A stretch of 64,000 nt of DNA, taken from contig JAUSDQ010000096.1 in NCBI GenBank assembly GCA_030650525.1, positions 59,448-123,447 of the forward strand, given 5' to 3'. The notes beneath the pieces were generated by a model. The model was given only the letters and a program-made list of their open reading frames with translations, searched no databases and was not told the DNA's origin. Origin of the DNA: Sulfuricaulis sp. (GTDB lineage: Bacteria > Pseudomonadota > Gammaproteobacteria > Acidiferrobacterales > Sulfurifustaceae). Positions 43,443 to 52,013 of this stretch are shown here, piece by piece. Every line of letters starts with the position of its first letter. Position 1 is the first letter of the stretch. A program made the position numbers and the translations under genes.

Positions 43443-44426
43443 TTATTCGACTTTGGCCCCTGACAACTTGACGAGCCGCGCATATTTGGCGATGTCCGAT
43501 TTGATCAAGGCGGAAAACTGCTCGGGCGTGTTGGCGGCAGCGGTTTGGCTCAGCGCCAGCAATGCATCCTTGGTCGCGGGCTCGGCGAGGATTTTTTCCA
43601 GCTCCTTATGCAGCCGGTCCACGATCGGCCTTGGGGTTTTCGCCGGCGCCAGCAAACCGTACCAGATTTCGATATCGAAGCCCGGTATTCCTGCTTCTTT
43701 CAGCGTGGGAACATCCGGGAACGAAGTGGACCGAACGATCGACGTATTGCCAATGGCGCGCAGCTTCCCGCCCTTGATTTGTGGATAGGCATCCGGCCCC
43801 GCCAGAAGACCCACTTGAACCTCGCCCGTTAGCGTTGCCAGGGTGAGGGGAGCCGCACCCTTGTAAGGAACGTGAACAAATTTGGTTCCGGCCAATGAAT
43901 TGAACATCTCGCCGGCGAGATGCGAGAGCGATCCGTTGCCGGAAGATCCGAAATTTATTTTCTTGTCGCTTGACTTGCCCAGTGCAACCAGGTCCTGCAC
44001 CGATTTGATCGGTGATGCCACCTCGACACAGAGCAGGAGCGGCATGACGGTCAGCACTGAAATTGGCGCGAAATCCTTTTCGGCGTTGTAGCCGAGGTTT
44101 GAATACAGGGCAGGATTGATGGCGTTTGGGCCCGGATTGCCCAGCAGCAGGGTGTAGCCGTCGGGCGCCGACTTGGCGACCGCCTCGGTGCCAAAAGACC
44201 CTCCGGCTCCGGCCTTGTTTTCGACGATCACCGCTTGTCCGAGGTTCTCACCCAGTCTTTTTCCAATCAGTCGGGCCGTGATGTCGGTGCCGCCGCCTGG
44301 CGGATAGGTCACGACGATCTTGATCGGCTTCATCGGAAACTCGTCGCTCCAAGCGGGCGCGCTCACACACATCAACATCGCAGCAAGACAGGGCCCGAAA
44401 CGGCGCCCGAGAAGCTTCAGATTCAT
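43443..44426 (-). CDS. Bug/TctC-family periplasmic substrate-binding protein
   Basis: 327 residues with signal peptide MNLKLLGRRFGPCLAAMLMC, cleaved near PAWS. Mature Bug motifs are PMKPIKIVVTYPPGGGTDITARLIG and NKAGAGGSFGTEAVAKSAPDGYTLLLG. It binds a carboxylate for a tripartite tricarboxylate transporter (TctAB). No TctA/TctB gene lies in the window, so it is an orphan receptor that works with a transporter elsewhere or as a sensor. It is close to the protein at 58534-59514 (shared WYGLLAPAKTPR). ATG 44426 follows AAGGGG. Confidence 0.88.
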   Translation of the reverse strand: MNLKLLGRRFGPCLAAMLMCVSAPAWSDEFPMKPIKIVVTYPPGGGTDITARLIGKRLGENLGQAVIVENKAGAGGSFGTEAVAKSAPDGYTLLLGNPGPNAINPALYSNLGYNAEKDFAPISVLTVMPLLLCVEVASPIKSVQDLVALGKSSDKKINFGSSGNGSLSHLAGEMFNSLAGTKFVHVPYKGAAPLTLATLTGEVQVGLLAGPDAYPQIKGGKLRAIGNTSIVRSTSFPDVPTLKEAGIPGFDIEIWYGLLAPAKTPRPIVDRLHKELEKILAEPATKDALLALSQTAAANTPEQFSALIKSDIAKYARLVKLSGAKVE

Positions 44427-44555
44427 GTTTTCCCCTTGTGTGCAAATTGTGTTGACAACCGTTCTTGTGCCGGCCACCGTGGCCAAGCCCTGCTCAATGG
44501 ACTTCGCTGTCTGGCCGGGCTGTCGTGCGGCCAGGCGGCTTGCATGAGCGATTAC

Positions 44556-45536
44556 TTACTCGGGCTTCAGCCCGACCTCGCGCACCACGCCGGCCCAGCG
44601 CGGGGCCTCGTCGGTCATCGCCGTGCGCAGTTCCTCGACGGTACTGGCCTTGGCGATGACCCCGAACTTCTCGAAACCCGCCCGAACCTCCGGCAACGAC
44701 AAGGCCGTCTTCAACGCCTCATTGAGCTTTGCCACGATGGCCGGTGGCGTTGCGGCGGGCGCGAACAGCCCCCACCAGATGTCCACCGCGTAGCCGGGCA
44801 CCACCGTGTTGAGGGTAGGCGCACCAGGCGCCAGCGCGGATGGTTCCGCGGAAGTGATGCCCAGCAACTTCAGCTTGCCCGACGCGATGTAGCTGCTCAT
44901 GGCGGTTGATCCAGAGGTGATCACCAGCTTGACCTGCCCGCTCAGTACCGCTTGGGTCGCCGGCGCCGTGCCGGCGAAAGGCACGTGCAGCATCTTGATG
45001 CCCGCCGTCCGCGCCAGCATCTCGGTCGCAAGATGGCTGGTGGCGCCGATGCCCGATGAGGCGTACTCGACCCCGTCGGGTTGCTTGCGCGCGTATTCAA
45101 TGAAGCCTTTGAGATCGTTCACCGGCAACGCCCCGTTGATCACGGCGAAGAGTGGCGCTGCCGACACGCGCCCGATCGGAACGAAGTCCTTGGGCGCGTA
45201 GCCCGCATCCTTCACCACCAGCGGCGTGACCATCAGCTGGGTGCCGATCACGAAAAGCATTGAGTAGCCGTCGGGCGCGGCTTGGGCGACCTCTCGCGTG
45301 CCGATCGTTCCAGTGGCGCCGCCCTTGTTGATGACGATGATCGACTGCCCGAGTGTCTTCTGCATCGACTCCTGCAAGGTCCGAGCCATGAGGTCGGTGG
45401 TGCCTCCGGCCGGATAGGGCACCATCAGCCGGATCGGTTTGGTCGGGAACTCCTGAGCCCAGGCGATGGAGCTTGCGAGCACCAGCATCGTCGCGACACA
45501 CCGCCCGAGCCGGCCAGCGAAAAGTTTCAGTTTCAT
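44556..45536 (-). CDS. Bug/TctC-family periplasmic substrate-binding protein
   Basis: 326 residues. Signal peptide MKLKLFAGRLGRCVATMLVLA ending AWA, then QEFPTKPIRLMVPYPAGGTTDLMARTL and TREVAQAAPDGYSMLF. A second orphan receptor directly upstream of another in the same operon. The two differ strongly in the ligand region, so they probably bind different acids. ATG 45536 follows AGGAGA; an upstream ATG at 45566 lies outside the signal peptide. Confidence 0.88.
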   Translation of the reverse strand: MKLKLFAGRLGRCVATMLVLASSIAWAQEFPTKPIRLMVPYPAGGTTDLMARTLQESMQKTLGQSIIVINKGGATGTIGTREVAQAAPDGYSMLFVIGTQLMVTPLVVKDAGYAPKDFVPIGRVSAAPLFAVINGALPVNDLKGFIEYARKQPDGVEYASSGIGATSHLATEMLARTAGIKMLHVPFAGTAPATQAVLSGQVKLVITSGSTAMSSYIASGKLKLLGITSAEPSALAPGAPTLNTVVPGYAVDIWWGLFAPAATPPAIVAKLNEALKTALSLPEVRAGFEKFGVIAKASTVEELRTAMTDEAPRWAGVVREVGLKPE

Positions 45537-45628
45537 GTGTGATCTCCTGTGGTGGTTATTGAACAACCGAAAAATTATTAGTCATTGCCGGAGTCCGTGC
45601 TCGGGCGAGGTGTTCCGCGTGAGTCGTT

Positions 45629-46816
45629 TCATTTTTGATAGGGTTTGGAGAGCGCCTTCGCCTGTTCCGCGCTCATGCCCAGGAGTTCCTTGAGGATGGC
45701 CTCGGAGTCCGCCCCCATCTCCGGCACAAAAGACTGCGCTTGCACCCGCGCATTTGACATCTGGAACGGCAGATTCGGAACGAGGAACTGACCGCCCGCG
45801 TCCTCGACGGTGGCAAAGCTGCCGCGATGCGCAAATTGCGGATCCTGAATCGCTTCCCGGATCGTTCGGTAAATCGCAGCGGGAACCCCGACCGCCAAGA
45901 AGTGCTCTTCGCACTCCGTGGCTGAGCGCTGGCTTGTCCACTGTTCCACCATGCGCATCATTTCGGCCCAGTTTTTCACGCGAGCGGGGTTGGTCTTGAA
46001 GCGTTCGTCGTCTTTCCACTCGGGGTGGCCGACCGCGTCGCACAGCATTTCAAAGTTCTTCGGCGTCGTTGGGCAAATAATGACAAAGCCATCGGCTGCC
46101 CGCACCGGCGAGTACACCTGCCTTCTTTCCTTCGCGGGAAACTGGGCCTCCTGAAACTCATAGGGGCAGACGCTCATCATCCCGTCCATCAACGCGAGGT
46201 CGATCAATTGACCCTCGCCGGTTCGTTCACGTTGAAAGAGCGCCGCCAGGATCGCGGACAGGGCAAACGAACTCGCCATGACATCGCCGATGAAAATGTT
46301 GCTGTTGGGCGGACGTTCCTGGTTCTCCTGGTAATGCATCACTGCCATGTCAAAACCACTTGACGCCTGCACCACCTGCGCGTAACCGGGACGGTCAGCG
46401 CCTGGGCCACTTTGCCCAAAACCCGAAATCGAACAGTAGATCAGCTTTGGATTCACGGCCGCCAGGGTTTCATAGTCCAGCCCCAGGCGTTTCATCACGC
46501 CCGGACGAAAATTCTCGACCACGAGATCCGCCTTGGTCACGAGGGCGATCGCCGCCTCAATCGCCGCCGGATTTTTCAGGTCCAGCACGAGGCTGCGCTT
46601 GCCGCAGTTGAGGTGGCCGAAATAGGCGCTTTTGCCCTTGCGCAGGGGCTCGCGGCCGCGGATGAAGTCCCCTTCCGGTGCCTCCACCTTGATCACCTCG
46701 GCACCCATATCGGCGAGAAACCGAGTGCCGTAGGGGCCCGCCATCATGATGGAAAAGTCCAAGACGCGCACTCCCGCCAGCGGCCCTGGGCGCTTGGATT
46801 CCGGTTCGTTGATCAT
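45629..46816 (-). CDS. CaiB/BaiF (type III) CoA-transferase, Asp replaced by Ala
   Basis: 395 residues. GPYGTRFLADMGAEVIKVEAPEGDFIRG and NPKLIYCSISGFGQSGPGADRP identify the family. At the place of the catalytic Asp (usually GYD or GFD) there is GYAQVVQASSGFD. Members with Ala at that position are known by sequence, so this may be a subfamily feature; a nearby Asp could serve. Its start overlaps the stop of the upstream quinone oxidoreductase gene (ATGA). It probably activates or recycles the pathway acid. Confidence 0.84.
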   Translation of the reverse strand: MINEPESKRPGPLAGVRVLDFSIMMAGPYGTRFLADMGAEVIKVEAPEGDFIRGREPLRKGKSAYFGHLNCGKRSLVLDLKNPAAIEAAIALVTKADLVVENFRPGVMKRLGLDYETLAAVNPKLIYCSISGFGQSGPGADRPGYAQVVQASSGFDMAVMHYQENQERPPNSNIFIGDVMASSFALSAILAALFQRERTGEGQLIDLALMDGMMSVCPYEFQEAQFPAKERRQVYSPVRAADGFVIICPTTPKNFEMLCDAVGHPEWKDDERFKTNPARVKNWAEMMRMVEQWTSQRSATECEEHFLAVGVPAAIYRTIREAIQDPQFAHRGSFATVEDAGGQFLVPNLPFQMSNARVQAQSFVPEMGADSEAILKELLGMSAEQAKALSKPYQK

Positions 46817-47808
46817 TGCTCTGCTCCTTGTGATCGGGTGGTAATAACAATCTTTCCCGTGGCCGAGCGTGCTTTCACCGTCGCCATGGCCCGTGCCACC
46901 TGGTCCAGGGGATAGGTGGCGGAAATAAGCGGCCGCAATTTCCCCTCGGCGGTCCAGCGCAGCATCATGGCGAAGCGGTCGCGGTACTCTTCAAGCTTGT
47001 GTTTGATGAACTGAGAGGTGTTGACGCCCACGATCTGGCATTCCTTGAGCAACACGCGGTTCGCTGGGATCTGCTGAATCCGTCCCGCCGCGAATCCAAC
47101 CACCAGCAATCGACCTTCCCAGGCAATGCAGCGCAGCGACTCATCGAACACATCGCCGCCCACCGGGTCGAAAATCACGTCGGCGCCACGTCCATCGGTG
47201 ATCGCCAGCACCCGCTCCCGAATCGATTCATGGGTGTAGTTGACGAGCTCGTCGGCACCATAGCCCTTGATGATCTGGAGTTTTTCGTCCGTGCTTGAAC
47301 AGGCGATGACTTTCGCTCCCATCATTTTGCCGAGCTCGACCGCATTGAGTCCGACGCCTGAGCTGGCCGCATGAACCAGCAGCCATTCGCCGGATTTCAA
47401 GGCGGCTCGATCAGTGAGGGCATGGAATACCGTGCCGTAGGTAATGGGAAATGCCGCGGCCGTCACAAAGCTGATTTCGTCCGGTAGGGGAAACACCATG
47501 TCTTCGGAAATGCAGCGCTCTTCGGCAAATCCGCCGTGGATGCAGGTTGACATGACACGATCGCCCTTGCGCACGCGGGTGACACCGGGGCCGACTTCGG
47601 TGACGACGCCGGCCATTTCCATGCCAGGACTGAAGGGCAGGGGTGGCTTAACCTGGTACTGGCCGGCCGTCATCAGGATGTCCGCAAAATTTAGCCCCGC
47701 CGCGTGGATGGCCACGCGGACCTCCCGATCATTCAAAACGGCTGGTTCGACCTCTTGCAGCACCAGCGTTTCTGGCGCACCGAACTGCTTGCACAACAAG
47801 GCTTTCAT
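46813..47808 (-). CDS. zinc-independent quinone oxidoreductase-like MDR (copy 2)
   Basis: 331 residues. MDR family, GroES domain without zinc ligands (NFADILMTAGQYQVKPPLPFSPGME), Rossmann motif HAASSGVGLNAVELGKMMGAKVI, then FDPVGGDVFDESLRC. A reductase of enoyl-CoA or quinone substrates with NADPH. Paired with the CoA-transferase gene by a 4-bp overlap, the same gene pair as at 26668-28885 in the other island, where the order is also reductase then transferase. Confidence 0.85.
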   Translation of the reverse strand: MKALLCKQFGAPETLVLQEVEPAVLNDREVRVAIHAAGLNFADILMTAGQYQVKPPLPFSPGMEMAGVVTEVGPGVTRVRKGDRVMSTCIHGGFAEERCISEDMVFPLPDEISFVTAAAFPITYGTVFHALTDRAALKSGEWLLVHAASSGVGLNAVELGKMMGAKVIACSSTDEKLQIIKGYGADELVNYTHESIRERVLAITDGRGADVIFDPVGGDVFDESLRCIAWEGRLLVVGFAAGRIQQIPANRVLLKECQIVGVNTSQFIKHKLEEYRDRFAMMLRWTAEGKLRPLISATYPLDQVARAMATVKARSATGKIVITTRSQGAEQ

Positions 47809-47955
47809 GCGTATTTCCCGCCATGCCGGCCCCGCGGCTTGGCGCCCCTTGGCAGCGTTGGCCTCAACCGTGACCCAGCCACCTCCATGGCGCGGTATGT
47901 GATTGAATGTTTCATTTCTTTTCTTCGCGGTGTGGATGCAACTGACGGTGCGCCA

Positions 47956-48711
47956 TCAGCTCATGAATACGCCGCCGTTGACGTCAATCACCACGCCAGT
48001 CACGTAGCCGGCGCCCTCGGAGGCAAGAAAATTTGCGACTGCCGCGATTTCGTCGGTCGTCCCCAGGCGACCGGCCGGAATGCCCTGAATCGCCTTTTCG
48101 ATAATGCTGGGCGATGACTGGCTGGACAGGGGCGTTTCGATTCGGCCCGGCGCAATGCAGTTGGCGGTGATGCCAAACGCGGCAAACTCGCCGGCGATCT
48201 GTCGTGTCATTCCGATCAGCCCGGCCTTCGAGGCGGAGTAGTGCACGCCGACCGGGGCAATGAATGTGCGGCCGGCGCGCGACGCAATGTTGACGATTCG
48301 GCCCCAGCCATTCGCCTTCATCAAGGGCAGCAACTCGCGGCACAACAGGAACGGTGCCGACAGGTTCACGCGCAGCACCGTTTCAAAGTCGGCGAGGCTG
48401 ATCTCTGGCATGGCAAATTTGTCGCCCTTGTTCTTCGGGTGAATGCCGGCATTGTTCACCAGCACATCACACCGGCCGGCGCTCGCCTTGATGTGCCTGG
48501 CAACGCCGAGGATTTCATCCTCGCGCGACAGGTCGGCCACCAGTGCATCAACTTCGAAGCCCTTGTCCGCGAGCGCACGCACCCGATCCCGCACGGCCGC
48601 ATCCCGGTCCACCAGCAATACTCGCATCCCTGCGGCCGCCAACGACCCGGCAATGGCCAGCCCGATGCCGCTGGCGGCGCCGGTCACGACCGCGACTCTC
48701 TTTTCACTCAT
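47956..48711 (-). CDS. SDR-family oxidoreductase with NNAGIHPK motif (copy 2)
   Basis: 251 residues. TGAASGIGLA, VLVNNAGIHPKNKGDK, NIASRAG and YSASK. Paralogue of 42597-43373 and 51163-51924; FAAFGITANCIAPGRIETPL matches the third copy almost word for word. GGAG precedes ATG 48711. It lies 147 bp before the quinone oxidoreductase gene on the leftward run. Confidence 0.86.
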   Translation of the reverse strand: MSEKRVAVVTGAASGIGLAIAGSLAAAGMRVLLVDRDAAVRDRVRALADKGFEVDALVADLSREDEILGVARHIKASAGRCDVLVNNAGIHPKNKGDKFAMPEISLADFETVLRVNLSAPFLLCRELLPLMKANGWGRIVNIASRAGRTFIAPVGVHYSASKAGLIGMTRQIAGEFAAFGITANCIAPGRIETPLSSQSSPSIIEKAIQGIPAGRLGTTDEIAAVANFLASEGAGYVTGVVIDVNGGVFMS

Positions 48712-48738
48712 TCCAATCTCCCGTGGTATGACGTTGAC

Positions 48739-48755
48739 CCCGAGCCGTGCTCGGG
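48739..48755. other. inverted repeat between dehydrogenase and SDR genes
   Basis: CCCGAG-ccgtg-CTCGGG has 6-bp perfect arms, in the 100-bp gap of the leftward run. The 12-mer CCGTGCTCGGGC recurs at about 45597, between the CoA-transferase and a Bug gene. It may be a processing or attenuation hairpin that sets expression levels inside the operon. Confidence 0.35.
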
Positions 48756-48811
48756 CCGTGACTCGTTCTGTTTCCAGCCTGTTTCAAGGCAACACGGCCG
48801 GGGCAGGGGCC

Positions 48812-49957
48812 TTACTTGACGACCTGTTCGAGCACACCGCGCGAGATGACCAGACGCTGGATTTCGGAGGTTCCCTCCCAGATCCGGGTGTAGCGGGAGT
48901 CGCGGAAGAGCCGCTCGACCTTGGGCCGATCCACCACGCCCCAACCGCCGTGAATCTGCACCGCCGCATCCGTCACGCGACCGGCCATCTCCGAGGCAAA
49001 CAGCTTGACCATCGAGGCCTCCACGGCAAACGGCTCCTTGCGGCCATGCAAGCGACACGCGTCATGCAGCATGGTGCGCGCCGCATGCACCGAGGTCGCC
49101 ATGTCGGCCAGCATGAACTGGATGCCCTGGTGCTCCGAGATCGGCTTGCCGAAGGTGACGCGTTGCTTGGCATAGGCCACCGACTCCTCCAGCGCCGCCT
49201 GGGACAGGCCAATCGCCTCGGCCCCCAAGGTAAGGCGGGCGAGGTCCAGCGTCTGGAGCAAATAGCGCGAGCCCTTGCCGATTTCACCGATCACCGCCGT
49301 CGCGGGGACTTCAACATCCTTGAGCGTCAGCTCGGCGGTGGTGGTGCCGCGCATCCCCATTTTTTCGTAAACCGCCGACACCGAGTAGCCGGCCGAGGCG
49401 GTCTCCACGATGAATACCGACACCCCCTTGTGGCCGGCATCCGGATCGGTCTTGGCCGCCACCACGCACAGGTCGGCCCCGGCCCCGTTGCCGATCAGGC
49501 ATTTGGTACCATTCAAGACCCAGCCGTCGCCCTTGCGCCTAGCCGTGGTGCCGATGGTGGCAATATCCGATCCCGTGAGGGCCTCGGTCACGGCAAAGCA
49601 GATGCTGCGCTTGGCCTGGGCCAGATCGGGCAGGTAGGCCTTCTTCTGAGCTGGCGTGCCGAACTGAACCAGCGGTTGAATGCCAATGACGTAGGCCATC
49701 AGCACCGCGGCGGTGGAGGGGCAGCCGCGCGCCAATTCCTCGGTCACCAGGCAGATCGAAAGCGCGTCCAGATCCAAGCCGCCGTATTCCTTGGGCACCG
49801 TCATGCCGCACAGTCCGAGCTCGGCCATGGCGCGCAAGCCTGCCACTGGAAACGCCGCTTCCTTGTCGATGCGCGCCGCATCCTTGCTCAGCTGCTCGTT
49901 GGCGAGCTTGCGCGCCATGTCCTTGTATTTTTGCTGCGTGGGGGTGAGTGTCGTCAT
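48812..49957 (-). CDS. acyl-CoA dehydrogenase (canonical, catalytic Glu present)
   Basis: 381 residues. ICFAVTEALTGSDIATIGTTARR binds the flavin, and IWEGTSEIQRLVISRG carries the catalytic Glu at 361. It oxidises an acyl-CoA and passes electrons to ETF. Unlike the other dehydrogenases in the window it is of the short-chain/butyryl-CoA type in its signature. A deleted copy of this gene lies at 63364-63636. Nearby genes are the amidohydrolase (upstream) and an SDR (downstream). Confidence 0.9.
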   Translation of the reverse strand: MTTLTPTQQKYKDMARKLANEQLSKDAARIDKEAAFPVAGLRAMAELGLCGMTVPKEYGGLDLDALSICLVTEELARGCPSTAAVLMAYVIGIQPLVQFGTPAQKKAYLPDLAQAKRSICFAVTEALTGSDIATIGTTARRKGDGWVLNGTKCLIGNGAGADLCVVAAKTDPDAGHKGVSVFIVETASAGYSVSAVYEKMGMRGTTTAELTLKDVEVPATAVIGEIGKGSRYLLQTLDLARLTLGAEAIGLSQAALEESVAYAKQRVTFGKPISEHQGIQFMLADMATSVHAARTMLHDACRLHGRKEPFAVEASMVKLFASEMAGRVTDAAVQIHGGWGVVDRPKVERLFRDSRYTRIWEGTSEIQRLVISRGVLEQVVK

Positions 49958-50032
49958 AAGGTTCTCCTTGGGGTAATAGGGTTGGGGATCACAGGAACTT
50001 GTTATTCATGGAATGTCTGGTTCGATCCGGAC

Positions 50033-51121
50033 TCATCCAGTCTTCGCGGCGGGCTGTGCCAGCGCCTGTGGCAGGCGATACACGCGCACGGCCGTACCGG
50101 CGAAAAGACTGGCCTTCTCTGAAGCGGAGTAGTCCTGCGCCAATCGCTTGAAGGTATTCCACATCACGCGATAGGTGCATGCTGACTTGTCCACCGGGAA
50201 ATTGCTCTCGAACATGGATCGTTCGGGGCCGAACGCCTCGACACATGTTTCGAATGAAGGGCGCCACGCCTGGGCAAGCTCCCGCGAAGTCGGGGGCAGG
50301 TCTCGATCGTGGAAGTCGAAACCGCCCAGCCTCATCCCAATGCCGCCGAGTTTCACGGTCACATTGGGCCGCCTGGCGAGTTCACGCATGCTCTGGCGCC
50401 ACTCCTGGAATACTTCTTCGCGACGCGCGGCATAGGGCCCGAGCGCCGCCCTTCCGCCCATGTGGTTGAGAATGATGGAGGTCGCGGGAAACTCATCGGC
50501 CAGCGCGATGAGTTGCCCGAGCTGGGGGTGGTAAACCCAGGCGTCGAAACTCAGGCCCAGCGGCGCCAACTGTGCAAAGCCCGCGCGAAAGCCCGGGTGT
50601 TCCAGCAAGTTCGGTGGAGGCGGCCGCACCAGGCTGCTAACCTGTGGGCTTGCATCCCAGGCCGCCATCTGCCGGATGCCGCGAAAGCGATCGGGTGCGC
50701 GCCTGATGCATTCTTGCAGCACTTCCACGACCGAGGCGCCTTCCGTCAAATCCACTTTTCCGACGATGCCCGCGCAGGCCCGCACCGCCCCGTACACGCC
50801 GCTGGCACTCATCGCGCCGATGCCATTGACAAACTCCACTTGACCGATGCAGGCCAACCGCGGATCACCATCGGCGCGGTACATGGAGGTGCACTCCGCG
50901 AAGACGGTACCGCGAACGTGGTGGCCACTGTCGTTGATGTCCTTCAACAATTCAGGCAACAGGTACAAGCTGTGCGGCCGGCGATCCCACAGGTGGTGGT
51001 GCGGATCGACGATGGGCACATCGGGCTCAAGCACGTCTTCACCGCGCAAGGCAAGCCACGCCTCGTCCACGAAATGGTGCGGTGGTGCGCCGCGAAGAGA
51101 GTGGTGAGTTGAGGTCGTCAT
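50033..51121 (-). CDS. amidohydrolase-2 family TIM-barrel hydrolase
   Basis: 362 residues of the PF04909 amidohydrolase group. VPIVDPHHHLWD near residue 40 is the metal-binding start, ILNHMGG lies mid-protein, and ERSMFESNFPVDK carries the catalytic-type Asp region. Members hydrolyse lactones (for example L-rhamnono- or pyrone-lactones) or decarboxylate acids. With the cyclase-family enzyme in the same run, two ring-opening hydrolases are present. The start at 51121 lies 41 bp after the upstream SDR stop. Confidence 0.85.
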   Translation of the reverse strand: MTTSTHHSLRGAPPHHFVDEAWLALRGEDVLEPDVPIVDPHHHLWDRRPHSLYLLPELLKDINDSGHHVRGTVFAECTSMYRADGDPRLACIGQVEFVNGIGAMSASGVYGAVRACAGIVGKVDLTEGASVVEVLQECIRRAPDRFRGIRQMAAWDASPQVSSLVRPPPPNLLEHPGFRAGFAQLAPLGLSFDAWVYHPQLGQLIALADEFPATSIILNHMGGRAALGPYAARREEVFQEWRQSMRELARRPNVTVKLGGIGMRLGGFDFHDRDLPPTSRELAQAWRPSFETCVEAFGPERSMFESNFPVDKSACTYRVMWNTFKRLAQDYSASEKASLFAGTAVRVYRLPQALAQPAAKTG

Positions 51122-51162
51122 ACGCGCTCGTGAGGGGTGAAGGGAATACGCTGTCGCGCCGC

Positions 51163-51924
51163 CTAACCAATGAAGCCCCCGCCGTTGACATCAATCACGG
51201 CTCCAGTGATGAAACCGGCTGCGTCCGACGCCAGGTATTGAATCGAGGAAGCGACCTCGTCGGCAGTCCCCAGGCGACCGGCGGGTGTCGTTTTAGCGGC
51301 GTTGGCCAGCACCTTCGGATCCGAGGTTCGGGCCAAGGGGGTTTCTATCTGGCCCGGTGCGACGCAATTCGCCGTAACGCCAAAGGCTGCGTAGTCGCCG
51401 GCGATCTTGCGGGTCATGCCGATCAGCCCGGCCTTGGATGCCGAGTAGTGCGTGCCGGCGCGGTCTGAATAGGTGCGGGCTGCGCGCGATGTGACGTTGA
51501 TGATGCGCCCCCATTGCCGCGCTTTCATGCCGCCGATGAACTTCTGGCAAAGAAGAAATGGCGCGGTCAGGTTGATTCTGAACACCGTCTCCCAGTCCTC
51601 AAGCGTCATTTCTTCAAGCGAAATGGTGATGCCATTGCGCTTGGGATGAATGCCTGCGTTGTTCACCAGAATGTCGCAGCCACCGGTCATCGTCTTCACT
51701 GTTTCGGATGCCCGCTGGATTTGCTCCACGTCGCCCAGGTCGGCGACCAGCGCCAAGGCATTGAACCCCTGCTGTTCGAACTCCTTGGCGATCGCATGCA
51801 CGCCTTCACTGCGGTCCAAAAGGATGACCTTCAAATGGTCGGCCGCGAAGCGCCTGGCAGTCGCCAGCCCGATGCCGCTCGCCGCACCGGTAACAAGAAC
51901 CACTCTTTGCGTACTTGAACTCAT
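51163..51924 (-). CDS. SDR-family oxidoreductase with NNAGIHPK motif (copy 3)
   Basis: 253 residues. TGAASGIGLA, ILVNNAGIHPKRNGIT, NVTSRAA and YSASK. Paralogue of the SDRs at 42597 and 47956. ATG 51924 follows AAGGAG; an earlier ATG at 51990 does not. Three related SDRs in one operon may serve successive oxidations of similar hydroxyacyl-CoAs or different stereoisomers. Confidence 0.86.
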   Translation of the reverse strand: MSSSTQRVVLVTGAASGIGLATARRFAADHLKVILLDRSEGVHAIAKEFEQQGFNALALVADLGDVEQIQRASETVKTMTGGCDILVNNAGIHPKRNGITISLEEMTLEDWETVFRINLTAPFLLCQKFIGGMKARQWGRIINVTSRAARTYSDRAGTHYSASKAGLIGMTRKIAGDYAAFGVTANCVAPGQIETPLARTSDPKVLANAAKTTPAGRLGTADEVASSIQYLASDAAGFITGAVIDVNGGGFIG

Positions 51925-52013
51925 ATTTGCTCCTTGAAAACTCAGCAGCGACTTAGCCCCGATGTGGCGCAAACGCTGGACAGATGTCACGCCGTCCAGG
52001 GCTAGACCTCGAT

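Noticed and set aside
45590..48760. CCGTGCTCGGGC found twice as a possible mobile repeat
   Set aside because: Only two copies and 12 bp; too short to call a repeat family.
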